A DNA stretch of 64,000 nt from Moritella viscosa (GTDB lineage: Bacteria; Pseudomonadota; Gammaproteobacteria; Enterobacterales; Moritellaceae). Positions 9,120-18,386 of this stretch are shown piece after piece. Every line of letters starts with the position of its first letter. The first letter of the stretch is position 1. A program made the position numbers and the translations under genes. The notes below the pieces were generated by a model. The model had not been told where the DNA came from and made no database searches. It was given only the letters and a program-made list of their open reading frames with translations. The DNA lies in contig LN554852.1 in NCBI GenBank assembly GCA_000953735.1, positions 5,022,075 to 5,086,074 of the forward strand, written 5' to 3'.

Positions 9120-9444
9120 TGCAGAGCTCATACACATCTTATTTTTGTGTATTTCCATACTATTAGATATTGCTGCTAATTATTTTTTAAAAGTATCAGA
9201 TGGTTTTAAAAATAAGGTCCCGGGGGTATTTGCCATCTTACTGGTTGCTGCTGCATTTATTAGTTTAGGTCAAGCAGTGCAATCAATTCAATTATCGATA
9301 GCCTACGCAACTTGGGGGGCTGGCGGTATTATTGGCACCCTGTTAGTCGATAAATATTTATTTGGTGCAACGATAGGACGTCGTAGCCAAATCGGTGTAC
9401 CACTTTTAATTTCAGGCATTGTGGTACTGCAATTTTCACACTGA
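9112..9444 (+). CDS. mdtI: MdtI-like SMR transporter subunit (polyamine export)
   Basis: A 110-residue SMR partner of MdtJ. Three ATG codons lie in tandem (9106, 9109, 9112). I chose 9112 because GAAGGA lies seven bases upstream and because this start places Glu5 and residue 19 in register with E. coli MdtI. Residue 19, the membrane-embedded acidic residue, is Asp (LLDIAANYFLK) where E. coli MdtI as I remember it has Glu, a conservative but uncommon change. The start overlaps the mdtJ stop by eight bases. The two subunits are expected to form a heteromeric inner-membrane exporter. Confidence 0.85.
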   Translation: MNNAELIHILFLCISILLDIAANYFLKVSDGFKNKVPGVFAILLVAAAFISLGQAVQSIQLSIAYATWGAGGIIGTLLVDKYLFGATIGRRSQIGVPLLISGIVVLQFSH

Positions 9445-9512
9445 ACATAATCATTTACTCAATAATAAATCATATACACATGAATTAATAAACTTAAGAT
9501 AAGAGGCTCTAT

Positions 9513-11024
9513 ATGTCGGAAACCATTCAAAACCCAGAAATAGATTTTCAAAGTGAAGTTGAACAACGTCGTCAAAAATTAGCTGAGCTACGTAGCCAAG
9601 GCAACGCTTTTCCTAATGATTTCCGTCGTGATGCCATCTCGAAAGAATTATTAAATAAGTATGATGATAAAAGCGCTGATGAGCTAAAAGAATTACAGCT
9701 CAACGTCAAAGTAGCAGGTCGTATTATGACACGTCGGATAATGGGTAAAGCCAGTTTTGTAACATTACAAGACATGGGTGGAAAGATTCAACTATATGTA
9801 AACCGTGATAATCTTCCCGAAAATTACTATAACGAAAAATTCAAAAAATGGGATATTGGTGACATTGTTGGCGCTGAAGGCACATTATTCAAAACGAAAA
9901 CAGGTGAGTTAACCATCAGCTTATCAAGTATTCAATTACTCACAAAAGCATTACGACCGTTACCTAACAAATTCCATGGATTAGCGGAGCAAGAAACACG
10001 CTATCGCCAACGTTATCTCGATTTAATCGCCAACGAAGAAGCACGTAAGACATTTACAATTCGCTCTCAAGTGGTAACAGGGATCCGTAATCTATTAAGC
10101 AAACATGGCTTTATGGAAGTGGAAACACCAATGATGCAAGTAATCCCAGGCGGCGCTTCAGCTCGTCCATTCATCACAAGACACAATGCCTTAGATATGG
10201 ATATGTATTTACGTGTCTCTCCGGAGTTGTACCTAAAGCGACTTGTAGTTGGCGGCTTTGAACGTGTATTTGAAATTAACCGTAATTTCCGTAATGAAGG
10301 GATCTCGACACGCCACAATCCAGAATTCACCATGCTTGAATTCTATATGGCGTATGCCGATTATAATGATTTAATGGCGCTGACAGAAGAAATGTTACGT
10401 ACATTAGCAATCGATATTCTTGGCTCACCGATAGTACCTTATGGTGATCTAACGTTTGATTTTGGTCAGCCTTTTGAAAAAATCGGTATGAAAGACTCTG
10501 TACTAAAATATAATCCAGAGATCCGTGCAGAACAACTCGCCACATTAGCCGCTGCAACTGAATTAGCCAAAAGTCTGAATATTCGAATTGATGCGAGTTG
10601 GGGTATCGGCCGAGTGATCACCGAGATCTTTGAAGAAACGGTTGAAGAAAAACTAATTCAGCCAACCTTTATTACTGAATATCCAGCCGAGGTCTCACCG
10701 CTAGCGCGTCGTAATGATAATGACCCACTCATTACAGATCGCTTTGAGTTCTTTATTGGCGGTCGTGAAATTGCCAATGGTTTCTCAGAACTAAATGATG
10801 CAGAAGACCAAGATGCTCGTTTTAAAGAACAAGTAGCACAAAAAGAAGCTGGTGATGATGAAGCGATGTTCTATGATGAAGATTATGTCACTGCGCTTGA
10901 ACATGGTTTACCACCAACAGCAGGCCAAGGTATTGGCATTGACCGTTTGGTCATGCTATTCACCAACAGCCACACGATTCGTGACGTGATCTTATTTCCG
11001 ACATTACGCCCACAAAATAAATAG
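9513..11024 (+). CDS. lysS: Lysyl-tRNA synthetase (class II)
   Basis: A 503-residue class II LysRS, close to the E. coli length of 505. An N-terminal OB-fold anticodon-binding domain (about residues 65-145, [16 protein letters not shown]) precedes the catalytic core. The core has motif 2, [20 protein letters not shown] (about 262-281), and motif 3, [13 protein letters not shown] (about 470-482). It attaches lysine to tRNA-Lys in the cytosol. AGAGG lies six bases before the ATG. prfB, the usual upstream partner, is absent; the gene follows mdtJI on the same strand with a 68-nt gap and may have its own promoter. Confidence 0.98.
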   Translation: MSETIQNPEIDFQSEVEQRRQKLAELRSQGNAFPNDFRRDAISKELLNKYDDKSADELKELQLNVKVAGRIMTRRIMGKASFVTLQDMGGKIQLYVNRDNLPENYYNEKFKKWDIGDIVGAEGTLFKTKTGELTISLSSIQLLTKALRPLPNKFHGLAEQETRYRQRYLDLIANEEARKTFTIRSQVVTGIRNLLSKHGFMEVETPMMQVIPGGASARPFITRHNALDMDMYLRVSPELYLKRLVVGGFERVFEINRNFRNEGISTRHNPEFTMLEFYMAYADYNDLMALTEEMLRTLAIDILGSPIVPYGDLTFDFGQPFEKIGMKDSVLKYNPEIRAEQLATLAAATELAKSLNIRIDASWGIGRVITEIFEETVEEKLIQPTFITEYPAEVSPLARRNDNDPLITDRFEFFIGGREIANGFSELNDAEDQDARFKEQVAQKEAGDDEAMFYDEDYVTALEHGLPPTAGQGIGIDRLVMLFTNSHTIRDVILFPTLRPQNK

Positions 11025-11042
11025 TACCCACTGATTAAAATG

Positions 11043-11071
11043 AAATAAGGCATCCACTGGTTGCCTTATTT
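11043..11071 (+). terminator. Probable terminator of lysS
   Basis: A 10-bp stem, AAATAAGGCA pairing with TGCCTTATTT, with a 9-nt loop, located 18 nt after the lysS stop and before the end of the convergent pdxY gene. The following bases are only moderately T-rich, and the stem is AT-flanked on both sides, so it may serve both directions. Confidence 0.6.
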
Positions 11072-11092
11072 GCTCGCGTAACTATCTGCATA

Positions 11093-11953
11093 CTATAACC
11101 TTGTCGCGTAAACGTTTACATCAGGTTGGGCAATTAAGTCTTGCGCTGTAATAAGCTGTAGTTCATAACTACCTTGCTTAAATGTGGCCTCCAATACCGC
11201 ATCAACGACCGAATTAGTCAATTCAAACGCTGTAACGGGCTTATGACCCGATAACAAGTTAGCTAACATCACGCCACTAATTAAATCACCGACACCAACT
11301 GGTTGGCGAATAAAATCATACAAAGGACGCGTAATGTGGAAGTAACCATCAGCCGTCGCTAACAACATTTCAAACTGACTTGCAGTTATACCTGCTTTAC
11401 TCAAATGCTTAACCAATACAATCTTTACGCCTTGGTCTAACAACATAGAGCATGCTTGCTTCACCTGCTCTATGTTCCCTATTCTCATATCCGTCAGCGT
11501 TTCTAACTCAAGTAAATTTGGCGCAATGACATCTGCTTTTGGCAATGCGTGGTATTTGAAAAAATCCATGACTTCAGGTACCACAATACAGCCCTTTTCA
11601 GGATGACCCATTACCGGGTCACAAAAATATAAGGCATCAACGTTATACTGTTTAGCTTGATCTACAGCATAAAGCACTTCCTTACCTTGTGTGGCTGATC
11701 CGAGGTAGCCACTTAATACAGCGTCACAACTTGATAAGCTGTCAATATTGACTAAGCCATCAACTAGACTCTTAATTTGATCAACCGGCATTACCATCCC
11801 TTGCCAACCCTGCTGATATTGCGTGTGGTTAGAAAACTGCACAGTGTTAATGGGCCACACTTCAACCCCCATTCGACGTATAGGAAAGGCCACAGCACTA
11901 TTACCAGCACAGCCAAATACGACATGAGACTGAATAGACAGGATAGATTTCAT
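11093..11953 (-). CDS. pdxY: Pyridoxal kinase PdxY
   Basis: A 286-residue ribokinase-fold kinase of the same length as E. coli PdxY. It has the start SIQSHVVFGCAGNSAVAFP, the central DPVMGHPEKGC near residues 116-126, and the anion-hole/catalytic GVGDLISGVML near 221-231. It phosphorylates pyridoxal to PLP in the salvage pathway. It lies 97 nt downstream of cadA on the same strand, behind a terminator. CadA is a PLP enzyme, so the placement suggests a local cofactor supply, probably by partial read-through or an internal promoter. That link is inference. Confidence 0.94.
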   Translation of the reverse strand: MKSILSIQSHVVFGCAGNSAVAFPIRRMGVEVWPINTVQFSNHTQYQQGWQGMVMPVDQIKSLVDGLVNIDSLSSCDAVLSGYLGSATQGKEVLYAVDQAKQYNVDALYFCDPVMGHPEKGCIVVPEVMDFFKYHALPKADVIAPNLLELETLTDMRIGNIEQVKQACSMLLDQGVKIVLVKHLSKAGITASQFEMLLATADGYFHITRPLYDFIRQPVGVGDLISGVMLANLLSGHKPVTAFELTNSVVDAVLEATFKQGSYELQLITAQDLIAQPDVNVYATRL

Positions 11954-11971
11954 AAATAATACCTTAACAAG

Positions 11972-12000
11972 AAATAAAAAGAGGGCATAAAGCCCTCTTT
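11972..12000 (-). terminator. Terminator of the cadBA operon
   Basis: On the minus strand, AAAGAGGGC and GCCCTCTTT form a perfect 9-bp stem with a 5-nt loop, followed by TTTTTATTT. It lies about 50 nt after the cadA stop codon and just before the pdxY start. Confidence 0.85.
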
Positions 12001-12050
12001 AGTTGAATCGTCAATAAGATTAATTTATAGATTAAATGGTTAAATTCGAC

Positions 12051-14189
12051 CTAATCTTGCTTTAAAACCTTCACAGTATAACTACCATCTGCTTGAAGAT
12101 ATACGCCATGAATATCAGTTTCAAAACCAGGGAACTGACTACCTATCTCACATAGCATTTCTAAAAATTCAAGTACGGGACGTGATGTCTCTGTTACCAT
12201 TTCACCAGGAAGGATTAGTGGCACACCTGGAGGATATGGTAAAATCATATTTGCACTTACACGATTAACTATTTCGTGCAACTTAACTTCTTCAGTGTTA
12301 CCACGAAGTTCTTGTTCCCATGCTTTGTTCGGTGTGATCTTCATTTCAGGAAGTACATCAAACGCTTTAAACATCAGTTCAGGTAGTTTAAACTTCTTAA
12401 TCATATTATGAATATCTTGAGCAAGATCTTGAATATCCATATCTTCATAAAAACTTGGATCTTCAGTATATAATGATGGTAAGAAACTCTTAACTTTCAG
12501 ATTAAGATCAAAGCCACGTTTAAACTCTGTTAGTCCACGTAGTAATTCCAGTGCTTTTGCTTTATCAATACCAATTGAGAACAAGAATAGTAAGTTATAT
12601 GGTCCTGTCTTTTCAACAACAATACCACGCTCATCAAGAAATTTAGAAACAAGTGATGCTGGAATACCAGACTCACTAAGTTCACTATGTTTACCCATCC
12701 CCGGTGTTAATAGTGTTACTTTAATTGGGTCAAGATACATATGATTATCATCAATATCTTTAAAGCCATGCCAATCGTCTTTTGGGTCTAGCTTCCAACA
12801 CTCTGTTGTTTCGATATCTTCAGGTTGCCAAACGTCAAAGAACCAACCTTCACTTTGTGCTTCTAAGCGTTTAATTTCTTTACGGAAACGGATAGCTCGA
12901 TCAATAGAGTCTTGAATTAAACGTTTACCAGTATTGCCATGCATCATTGCTGCAGCGACTTCTGTTGATGCTACGATACCATACTGTGGTGACGTTGATG
13001 TATGCATCATAAATGCTTCATTAAAGGTTTCTTTATCAACGTCACCTTTAATATGGATCATTGATGCTTGAGAGAATGCAGCTAAAAGTTTATGCGTAGA
13101 CTGTGTTTCATAAAACACTTTACCAGGCATGGCTTCACCACTCATACCACACTTACCTTCATAAATAGAATTAAAGTTAGTATATGGTACCCAAGCACTA
13201 TCAAAGTGGATAAATTTAGTATCTAGTGTTTCTTTAATATATTGCGTGTTATAAAGCAGGCCATCATAAGTAGAGTTAGTGATAACGGCATAACCTGGCA
13301 TTTCAGCACCCGGTGTTGCTGCGACTTTAGCTTCAATAACTTCACGAGTGAATTCACTTTGTGGGATACCACCTAAAATACCGTATGCATTACGCGTCGG
13401 GCGGAAGTAAATAGGTGTAACATCACTCATCATCATAAGGTGAGTTAATGACTTATGACAGTTACGGTCGACTAATACAGTACTGCCAGATGGTGCAGAG
13501 AACATACCGACAATTTTATTCGCAGTAGAAGTACCATTGGTTACAATATATGAATGATCTGCGTTAAATGTTTTTGCAATATACTCTTCAGCTTCTTTAT
13601 GTGGACCAGTATGATCCAATAATGAACCTAGTTCTGGCATAGAAATAGATACGTCAGCTTTAAATGCATTCGGTCCATAAAAATCGTAAAACACACTACC
13701 AGCAGGGCTCTTCTGAAATGCAGTACCCCCCATATGCCCAGGCGTACAGAAGGTATATTTACCTTCGTCCACATATTTAAATAATGCTTTAGTAAATGGA
13801 GGCATAATTTCGTCTTTATAAAGATCAATAGCTTGATTAATCTTCAATGCAATGTCGTCGCCCATGCCTAACGCATACTCAAAAAAAGACACATTTAAAC
13901 GAAGGTCTGTTAATGAAATATCAAGTACTGATTGCTCATTTGCAAATGCGAACACAGGAAGCTTTTCATTTAAACTGTTTATTTTTTCACATATTTCTAA
14001 AGAATATTTATCCCAGTCAAAAATAGCACCACAGATACGTGGATTAATTTCAATCATTTTAACTAGGTCATTATCATCAACAGGATAAACAACTTCATAT
14101 CCACATGCTTCTAATGATTTATGTAATTGGCGAATAGGCTCTTCTTTAAAGAACACGCCCATGTGGTTTAAGATAGCAATAATGTTCAT
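12051..14189 (-). CDS. cadA: Inducible lysine decarboxylase CadA
   Basis: A 712-residue PLP-dependent decarboxylase (E. coli CadA has 715). It has the N-terminal wing domain MNIIAILNHMGVFFKEEP, the core with CTPGHMGGTAFQKSP near 148-162, and the PLP-binding lysine Lys367 in STHKLLAAFSQ, at the E. coli residue number. The C-terminal domain contains NMILPYPPGVPLILPGEM. It converts lysine to cadaverine and CO2, consuming a proton, for acid tolerance. I placed the start at 14189, where GGAG lies eight bases upstream and the protein aligns with CadA from residue 1. It is downstream of cadB with a 103-nt gap. Confidence 0.96.
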   Translation of the reverse strand: MNIIAILNHMGVFFKEEPIRQLHKSLEACGYEVVYPVDDNDLVKMIEINPRICGAIFDWDKYSLEICEKINSLNEKLPVFAFANEQSVLDISLTDLRLNVSFFEYALGMGDDIALKINQAIDLYKDEIMPPFTKALFKYVDEGKYTFCTPGHMGGTAFQKSPAGSVFYDFYGPNAFKADVSISMPELGSLLDHTGPHKEAEEYIAKTFNADHSYIVTNGTSTANKIVGMFSAPSGSTVLVDRNCHKSLTHLMMMSDVTPIYFRPTRNAYGILGGIPQSEFTREVIEAKVAATPGAEMPGYAVITNSTYDGLLYNTQYIKETLDTKFIHFDSAWVPYTNFNSIYEGKCGMSGEAMPGKVFYETQSTHKLLAAFSQASMIHIKGDVDKETFNEAFMMHTSTSPQYGIVASTEVAAAMMHGNTGKRLIQDSIDRAIRFRKEIKRLEAQSEGWFFDVWQPEDIETTECWKLDPKDDWHGFKDIDDNHMYLDPIKVTLLTPGMGKHSELSESGIPASLVSKFLDERGIVVEKTGPYNLLFLFSIGIDKAKALELLRGLTEFKRGFDLNLKVKSFLPSLYTEDPSFYEDMDIQDLAQDIHNMIKKFKLPELMFKAFDVLPEMKITPNKAWEQELRGNTEEVKLHEIVNRVSANMILPYPPGVPLILPGEMVTETSRPVLEFLEMLCEIGSQFPGFETDIHGVYLQADGSYTVKVLKQD

Positions 14190-14292
14190 TTCAAAATCTC
14201 CAAGACGAATAAGGGCGCTCGCTATCATTTGATAGAGATTAGAGAGCACCAGAAATTAATTAAAAAGGAATTATTAAAATTGATTATTCAGA

Positions 14293-15618
14293 TTAAGCAG
14301 CTTCGGATATCCCAGCAGGTTGAGTTTGAGAAAGACCTTTCTTCTTGCCGTAGAAAACAAGAATGATAAGCGAAACAAGGAAGGTACCTGTTAATGCTGA
14401 ACTTTCTGCACCAGCGAGAGCGATTAGACAAAATACACACGCAATGCCTGAGAACAACATCACGAAGATATTACGTGTGGTCATGCTTTCTAGACGGATT
14501 AAGTTAACACTTGAGTAAAAGTAAGGCAGCATAGTGAGTAGCACAGCAATTGTAGTGAGCTGATTGAATAAGTCACCGGTATTTGATGAGCCACTAAACA
14601 TAGTGATGAATGCCATCAAGAACGTCATCTTAATTGAAGCGAGTACTAAACCTTTCTTAGCAACACCAGATTTATCCGTTTCACCATAAATCGCAGGGAA
14701 GTTACCATCAGCAGCAGCACGTTTACCGGCTTCACCAACCAACATCATCCATGAACCTAACGATGTGAAACAAGCAAGCGCAGTAAATGCAGCAACAAAC
14801 GGGGCAGACCAACTACCAAAAATAGACGTAGTAGCAAGAGCAAAAGGTGCGCCAGAAGCAGCGACTTCGGCAGCAGGGAACATTCCAGCAATAACTTGCG
14901 TAGATAAGATATAGATAACACCAGCTAGCGTCGTACCAAGCATTGTTGCTAACGGTACTGTGCGTTTAGGATTTTTAACCATACCTGAAGAAACGGCTGC
15001 AGATTCAACACCAACAAATGACCATAAACAAATAAGTACGGCACTAATAATTGCACTTGAATCACTACCAGATGAAACATTCCAATTCTGACTGTAAACC
15101 GTGGTATCAAAATGTGCCCAACCAACTGTAGCAGTACCGATAACAGGGATAAGAATAAGCACAAGACCTAATGTGCATAAACGGCTAACCCAAGTACCAC
15201 CGAGTAAGTTGATGAAAGTAAATATCCATACAGATGCAATGGTTGCGATAGCAGCTGGAATTGGACTTGATAAAATAGGGAAGAATACGGAAAGATAAGA
15301 AACACCTGTAATAGCAATCGCTAAGTTACCAATCCAGTTGGCGTGGTAATAAAGCACCCCTGTTTGAAAGCCAAGTACTGGCGCAACATCACCAGCGTAA
15401 CCAATAGGTCCACCTTCTTGTGGGTCTTTTGTCGATAAACGCGCAAATGCAAAGGCTAAACTTAGCGCACCAACCAAGCAGATTATCCAACTAAATATAG
15501 ATACCGAACCGACAGCAGCTAAAGAAGACGGTAACAATGCAATACCACTGCCCATCATGTTGCCGGCAACAACACCAGTACAGGCTATTAAGCCAATTTT
15601 TTTTGTATTAGATGACAT
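14293..15618 (-). CDS. cadB: Lysine/cadaverine antiporter CadB
   Basis: A 441-residue APC-family antiporter with about 12 hydrophobic segments. The first helix carries GVVAGNMMGSGIALLPSSLA, and GFQTGVLYYHANWIGN and SFVGVESAAVSSGMVKNPKR are CadB-like signatures. It exchanges external lysine for internal cadaverine across the inner membrane. The start at 15618 (MSSNTKKIG) has GGGAG five bases upstream. It is the first gene of cadBA, and the 526-bp region upstream should contain the CadC-dependent promoter. Confidence 0.96.
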   Translation of the reverse strand: MSSNTKKIGLIACTGVVAGNMMGSGIALLPSSLAAVGSVSIFSWIICLVGALSLAFAFARLSTKDPQEGGPIGYAGDVAPVLGFQTGVLYYHANWIGNLAIAITGVSYLSVFFPILSSPIPAAIATIASVWIFTFINLLGGTWVSRLCTLGLVLILIPVIGTATVGWAHFDTTVYSQNWNVSSGSDSSAIISAVLICLWSFVGVESAAVSSGMVKNPKRTVPLATMLGTTLAGVIYILSTQVIAGMFPAAEVAASGAPFALATTSIFGSWSAPFVAAFTALACFTSLGSWMMLVGEAGKRAAADGNFPAIYGETDKSGVAKKGLVLASIKMTFLMAFITMFSGSSNTGDLFNQLTTIAVLLTMLPYFYSSVNLIRLESMTTRNIFVMLFSGIACVFCLIALAGAESSALTGTFLVSLIILVFYGKKKGLSQTQPAGISEAA

Positions 15619-16144
15619 CTCATCTCCCAAATTTTATCAAATAGAGCAATATGCTCAGTAAGCAAACCAGTGATTAAGTGGTGATATTGCCGAGATAAAA
15701 AATGAGTCTCAGCAGGCCACCTGAACTTCTAATTGCAGGTTACGCCGAATGAGAGCTAAAAAAATAAAGGTAAAATGAACAATAAAATCATTAGGAAATT
15801 AAGCGGGGTTTATATATTCATTATAATAAAATTATTTTTTTGACATTAAAAACAAGGGTTTATGAAAACATGGATAACGAGGATTTATATTTTTTAAAAA
15901 AGTATATTTATAAAGATTAAATATGATGCTTATTAACCAAGCACCAACTTGTGGGTGGCAGTCGAAAAGCTAAAACTTTAGATTAATAGTATTGATATGT
16001 AGAATTACAACAACAGAAAAATAGCAATTGCAGTGAGGATAGTGAGGTATAAATAAAGGTAACGAATAATAGTTAATAGCGGCATGCCAAGCACTTTATC
16101 GTAGATACAAAAAAGCCCCTGACAAACAGAGGCTAAAGGTTAAC
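15619..16144 (-). promoter_or_regulatory. cadBA promoter/CadC-binding region
   Basis: A 526-bp AT-rich region between cadC and cadB. On the minus strand a TATAAT hexamer lies at 15820-15825 with no good -35 box at 17 bp, as expected for an activator-dependent promoter. Long A/T tracts upstream (15826-15920) are plausible CadC sites, since CadC recognises AT-rich DNA. The cadC terminator occupies 16109-16134. I found no leader reading frame with a ribosome binding site. The promoter position is inferred, not demonstrated. Confidence 0.4.
16109..16134 (-). terminator. Terminator of cadC
   Basis: On the minus strand AGCCTCTG pairs with CAGGGGCT (one T-G wobble) around a 5-nt loop and is followed by TTTTTTG. 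It starts about 10 nt after the cadC stop codon, so cadC and cadBA are separate transcripts. Confidence 0.85.
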
Positions 16145-17740
16145 TTATATTAGTTTGATAGAATTAAGGTTCATTGCCTTATGCATAAAAACAGCAATAG
16201 TTTCAAGGTTACCATGGAATGCCAGATTGGAACTTAACTGATAAGTTTCAATGGAAGTATCAATGTAAAAAGCCTGAGTATAAGCATCACCTGCACTATC
16301 AAGATTGCCACTTAATTCAGCTAACTTGCCAACGATAATATAATATATCGAAGATCGGCGACTTTTTCCGGCTAATGTAATCAAGTTATTTGCTTTCAGC
16401 TCATGCCCTTGCAATAAGGCTTGTAATGCCAACGCTTCATATACTCTGGCGGCCAGAACCTTATTTCCTTCATAACGATTATGTTCTAATAAATCTGCAC
16501 TCGAGCGTTGAATTTCATCTGCAAATTCATCAGATAACAATAATGAGGACAAGACATTATAAGCAATGTAACGCTCAGCAAGTACTAATCCATTAGATGG
16601 ATCAACAGCTAAAATATCTTCAAATAGATCAATTCCCTGCATAAACAATTTAGGGTCTACTTGGTTAGTATAATGATTGGCAATGATTAATTTGGTTAAC
16701 AAATATTGATCTTTAGGCAAGTCCTGCATGACATAATCAAGTTGTTTTGGCGTAGGATTGATTCTTAATGCCGCCATAAGATCAGATGATGCTTTATGTA
16801 AACTTTCATACATGTCATCTCCCGATATTAAATATTGCTTACTAAATATAATCCTATTGGATGCATTGTTACGATAATTAATATCTAAATATGACTGACC
16901 TTGTTGCTTATCAATTCTGACTGTAACTAATTTCCCCGGTAATATACCGGTTGTAAAATCTGTTTTCTTTAACTGCACACGATAATCACTGAGAGTTAAT
17001 ACGTCATTCATCAATTTTTGGCTAATACCATCAGCAAAAGATTCACTAATAGTATCTGATTTCTGGCTAGCGAAATAACTAAATTCAATAACTTGTGTAT
17101 CTAATGCTCTCGTTATTTCGGGCTTAGTTTGCACATAGGTACAAAGAACAATAACACAAATTAATACTGACAATAAGAAACTGTCAAATAGCTGTAATTT
17201 ATAGCGCTGTAAGAAAGTAAGCTTAGAATCAGATTTAGCGTCTTCAGCTGCCGCATGCTTAGAAATATGGGTAACGGCACGCGTTAATGGTCCTGCGGGA
17301 AATACAGTAATAACTTGTTCGCAATCTAGATCAGCATCTATATCTATATTTTTTTCGTCATCAATAATGACACCTGTATTCTTACCTTCAGAGATAAGTA
17401 TACGGGCATCATCACTGGTTAGTTTTATTGTGTCTGCGACTAACCTATATCCACGTTTAGGGACTGTAGCAATAAATCGTTCGCAATCAACACGCCCATC
17501 TTTTAATATTTTTCGCAACTCAAAAATAGACTGTGTCACCACTTGGTCACTAACAATAGCACCATCCCAGATGTGCTCAATCAATTCTTCGCGTCCAAAT
17601 ACTTCACTCGGAGACAGTGCTAAAAAGGATAATAAATTAACTAAACGGGGTTCAACTGTTACTTCTCTTCCTTGTCGGTACAGTTTATTTTCTTCAACAA
17701 TCAATATCCAATTACTGATTTGAAAACATAAACCATTCAT
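16145..17740 (-). CDS. cadC: CadC-type membrane-integrated transcriptional activator
   Basis: A 531-residue ToxR-like regulator. An N-terminal OmpR-type winged helix (about residues 10-105) contains VEPRLVNLLSFLALSPSEVF and the recognition segment VVTQSIFELRKILKDG, ending in FIATVPKRGYRL. One transmembrane segment lies near residues 177-195. A periplasmic sensor of about 335 residues follows. CadC activates cadBA at low pH with lysine. Synteny directly upstream of cadBA supports the call. No cysteine occurs after the transmembrane segment, so the periplasmic disulfide described for E. coli CadC cannot form. I chose the ATG at 17740 (GGAA six bases upstream); an in-frame ATG at 17755 is possible. 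Confidence 0.85.
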   Translation of the reverse strand: MNGLCFQISNWILIVEENKLYRQGREVTVEPRLVNLLSFLALSPSEVFGREELIEHIWDGAIVSDQVVTQSIFELRKILKDGRVDCERFIATVPKRGYRLVADTIKLTSDDARILISEGKNTGVIIDDEKNIDIDADLDCEQVITVFPAGPLTRAVTHISKHAAAEDAKSDSKLTFLQRYKLQLFDSFLLSVLICVIVLCTYVQTKPEITRALDTQVIEFSYFASQKSDTISESFADGISQKLMNDVLTLSDYRVQLKKTDFTTGILPGKLVTVRIDKQQGQSYLDINYRNNASNRIIFSKQYLISGDDMYESLHKASSDLMAALRINPTPKQLDYVMQDLPKDQYLLTKLIIANHYTNQVDPKLFMQGIDLFEDILAVDPSNGLVLAERYIAYNVLSSLLLSDEFADEIQRSSADLLEHNRYEGNKVLAARVYEALALQALLQGHELKANNLITLAGKSRRSSIYYIIVGKLAELSGNLDSAGDAYTQAFYIDTSIETYQLSSNLAFHGNLETIAVFMHKAMNLNSIKLI

Positions 17741-18075
17741 AAAAAATTCCAACATTTAATATTATCAAATTAAGGTATCACAGTTCTATTTTCCATCCAA
17801 TATAGTAAGGGTGGGTATTTATAAACGATGAAAATAATTTTTAACTAATAATCGATTATCATGATGTGAGCATTAAAGCGGCGAGCTACATAACTTTTCT
17901 ATCATCTTAATGCATTATTGAATCATGTGACTTAGATCGCTTAAGAACACATATTAGAGCGTTAAATTTAACTTATATATTCTATATTAATCATCATTTT
18001 TAGGATTTAGATCAATAATAATCTTATATTAAAGCAACCCAAACTTAGGGTTTATAATATTTAAGTTTCAGGCAT
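17741..18075. promoter_or_regulatory. AT-rich region between cadC and the rRNA operon
   Basis: About 335 bp without a gene. It must contain the cadC promoter (minus strand) and lies downstream of the rRNA operon's last terminator. It is strongly AT-rich. I see no convincing hexamer pair, tRNA or small reading frame. Confidence 0.4.
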
Positions 18076-18109
18076 AAAAAATCCCGAATCGTAAGATTCA
18101 GGATTTTTT
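18076..18109 (-). terminator. Second (duplicated) rRNA-operon terminator
   Basis: On the minus strand AAAAAATCCTGAATC pairs with GATTCGGGATTTTTT (one T-G wobble) around the 4-nt loop TTAC, ending in a T run. The CCTGAATC/GATTC core repeats that of the terminator at 18265-18299, as expected for a tandem duplication of the tRNA-Asp/terminator unit. Confidence 0.85.
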
Positions 18110-18115
18110 ATTTGT

Positions 18116-18226
18116 TGGCGGAGCGGACGGGATTCAAACCCGCGAAACTTTCGGCAGCGTGACAGACCGCCTTTTTCAAATAAATAGTCTAACCAACTGA
18201 ATGCTATTCATAAGAACGAGCGTTCC
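18116..18226 (-). pseudogene. Degenerate tRNA-Asp copy (pseudo-tRNA)
   Basis: The minus strand repeats pieces of the intact tRNA-Asp upstream. The D-arm TTCAGTTGGTTAGA and the anticodon loop CTGTCAC are identical. The T-arm is nearly identical, with TTCGAG changed to TTTGAA. The 3' acceptor strand and CCA are intact. The 5' acceptor strand is replaced by GGAACGCTCG plus extra bases, and about 15 extra bases separate the D-arm from the anticodon arm, giving about 111 nt instead of 77. The upstream flank GCACAATCTG (read on the plus strand) is also shared with the intact gene. It cannot fold as a normal tRNA and looks like a decayed duplicate. Confidence 0.8.
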
Positions 18227-18264
18227 GCACAATCTGAATGGTACTTTATTCACTGAATTTCAGG

Positions 18265-18299
18265 CACAAAAAAAGCCTGAATCTTTCGATTCAGGCTTT
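18265..18299 (-). terminator. Terminator after tRNA-Asp
   Basis: On the minus strand AAAGCCTGAATC pairs perfectly with GATTCAGGCTTT around a GAAA tetraloop and is followed by a T run. It lies about 10 nt after the tRNA-Asp CCA end and is the main terminator of the rRNA operon. Confidence 0.92.
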
Positions 18300-18309
18300 C
18301 GTTGTTTGT

Positions 18310-18386
18310 TGGCGGAGCGGACGGGACTCGAACCCGCGACCCCCGGCGTGACAGGCCGGTATTCTAACCAACTGAACTACCGCTCC
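18310..18386 (-). tRNA. tRNA-Asp (GTC)
   Basis: A 77-nt cloverleaf with encoded CCA. The acceptor stem GGAGCGG pairs with CCGCTCC, the D-arm is TTCAGTTGGTTAGAA, the anticodon arm CCGGC-CTGTCAC-GCCGG carries GTC, and the T-arm is CGGGTTCGAGTCCCG. It is the distal tRNA of the rRNA operon, behind 5S rRNA, and should be co-transcribed with it. Confidence 0.97.

Noticed and set aside
15619..16144. Leader peptide or riboswitch upstream of cadBA
   Set aside because: Scanning the minus strand gave only frames of a few codons before a stop, and no lysine-riboswitch-like structure was recognisable by eye.
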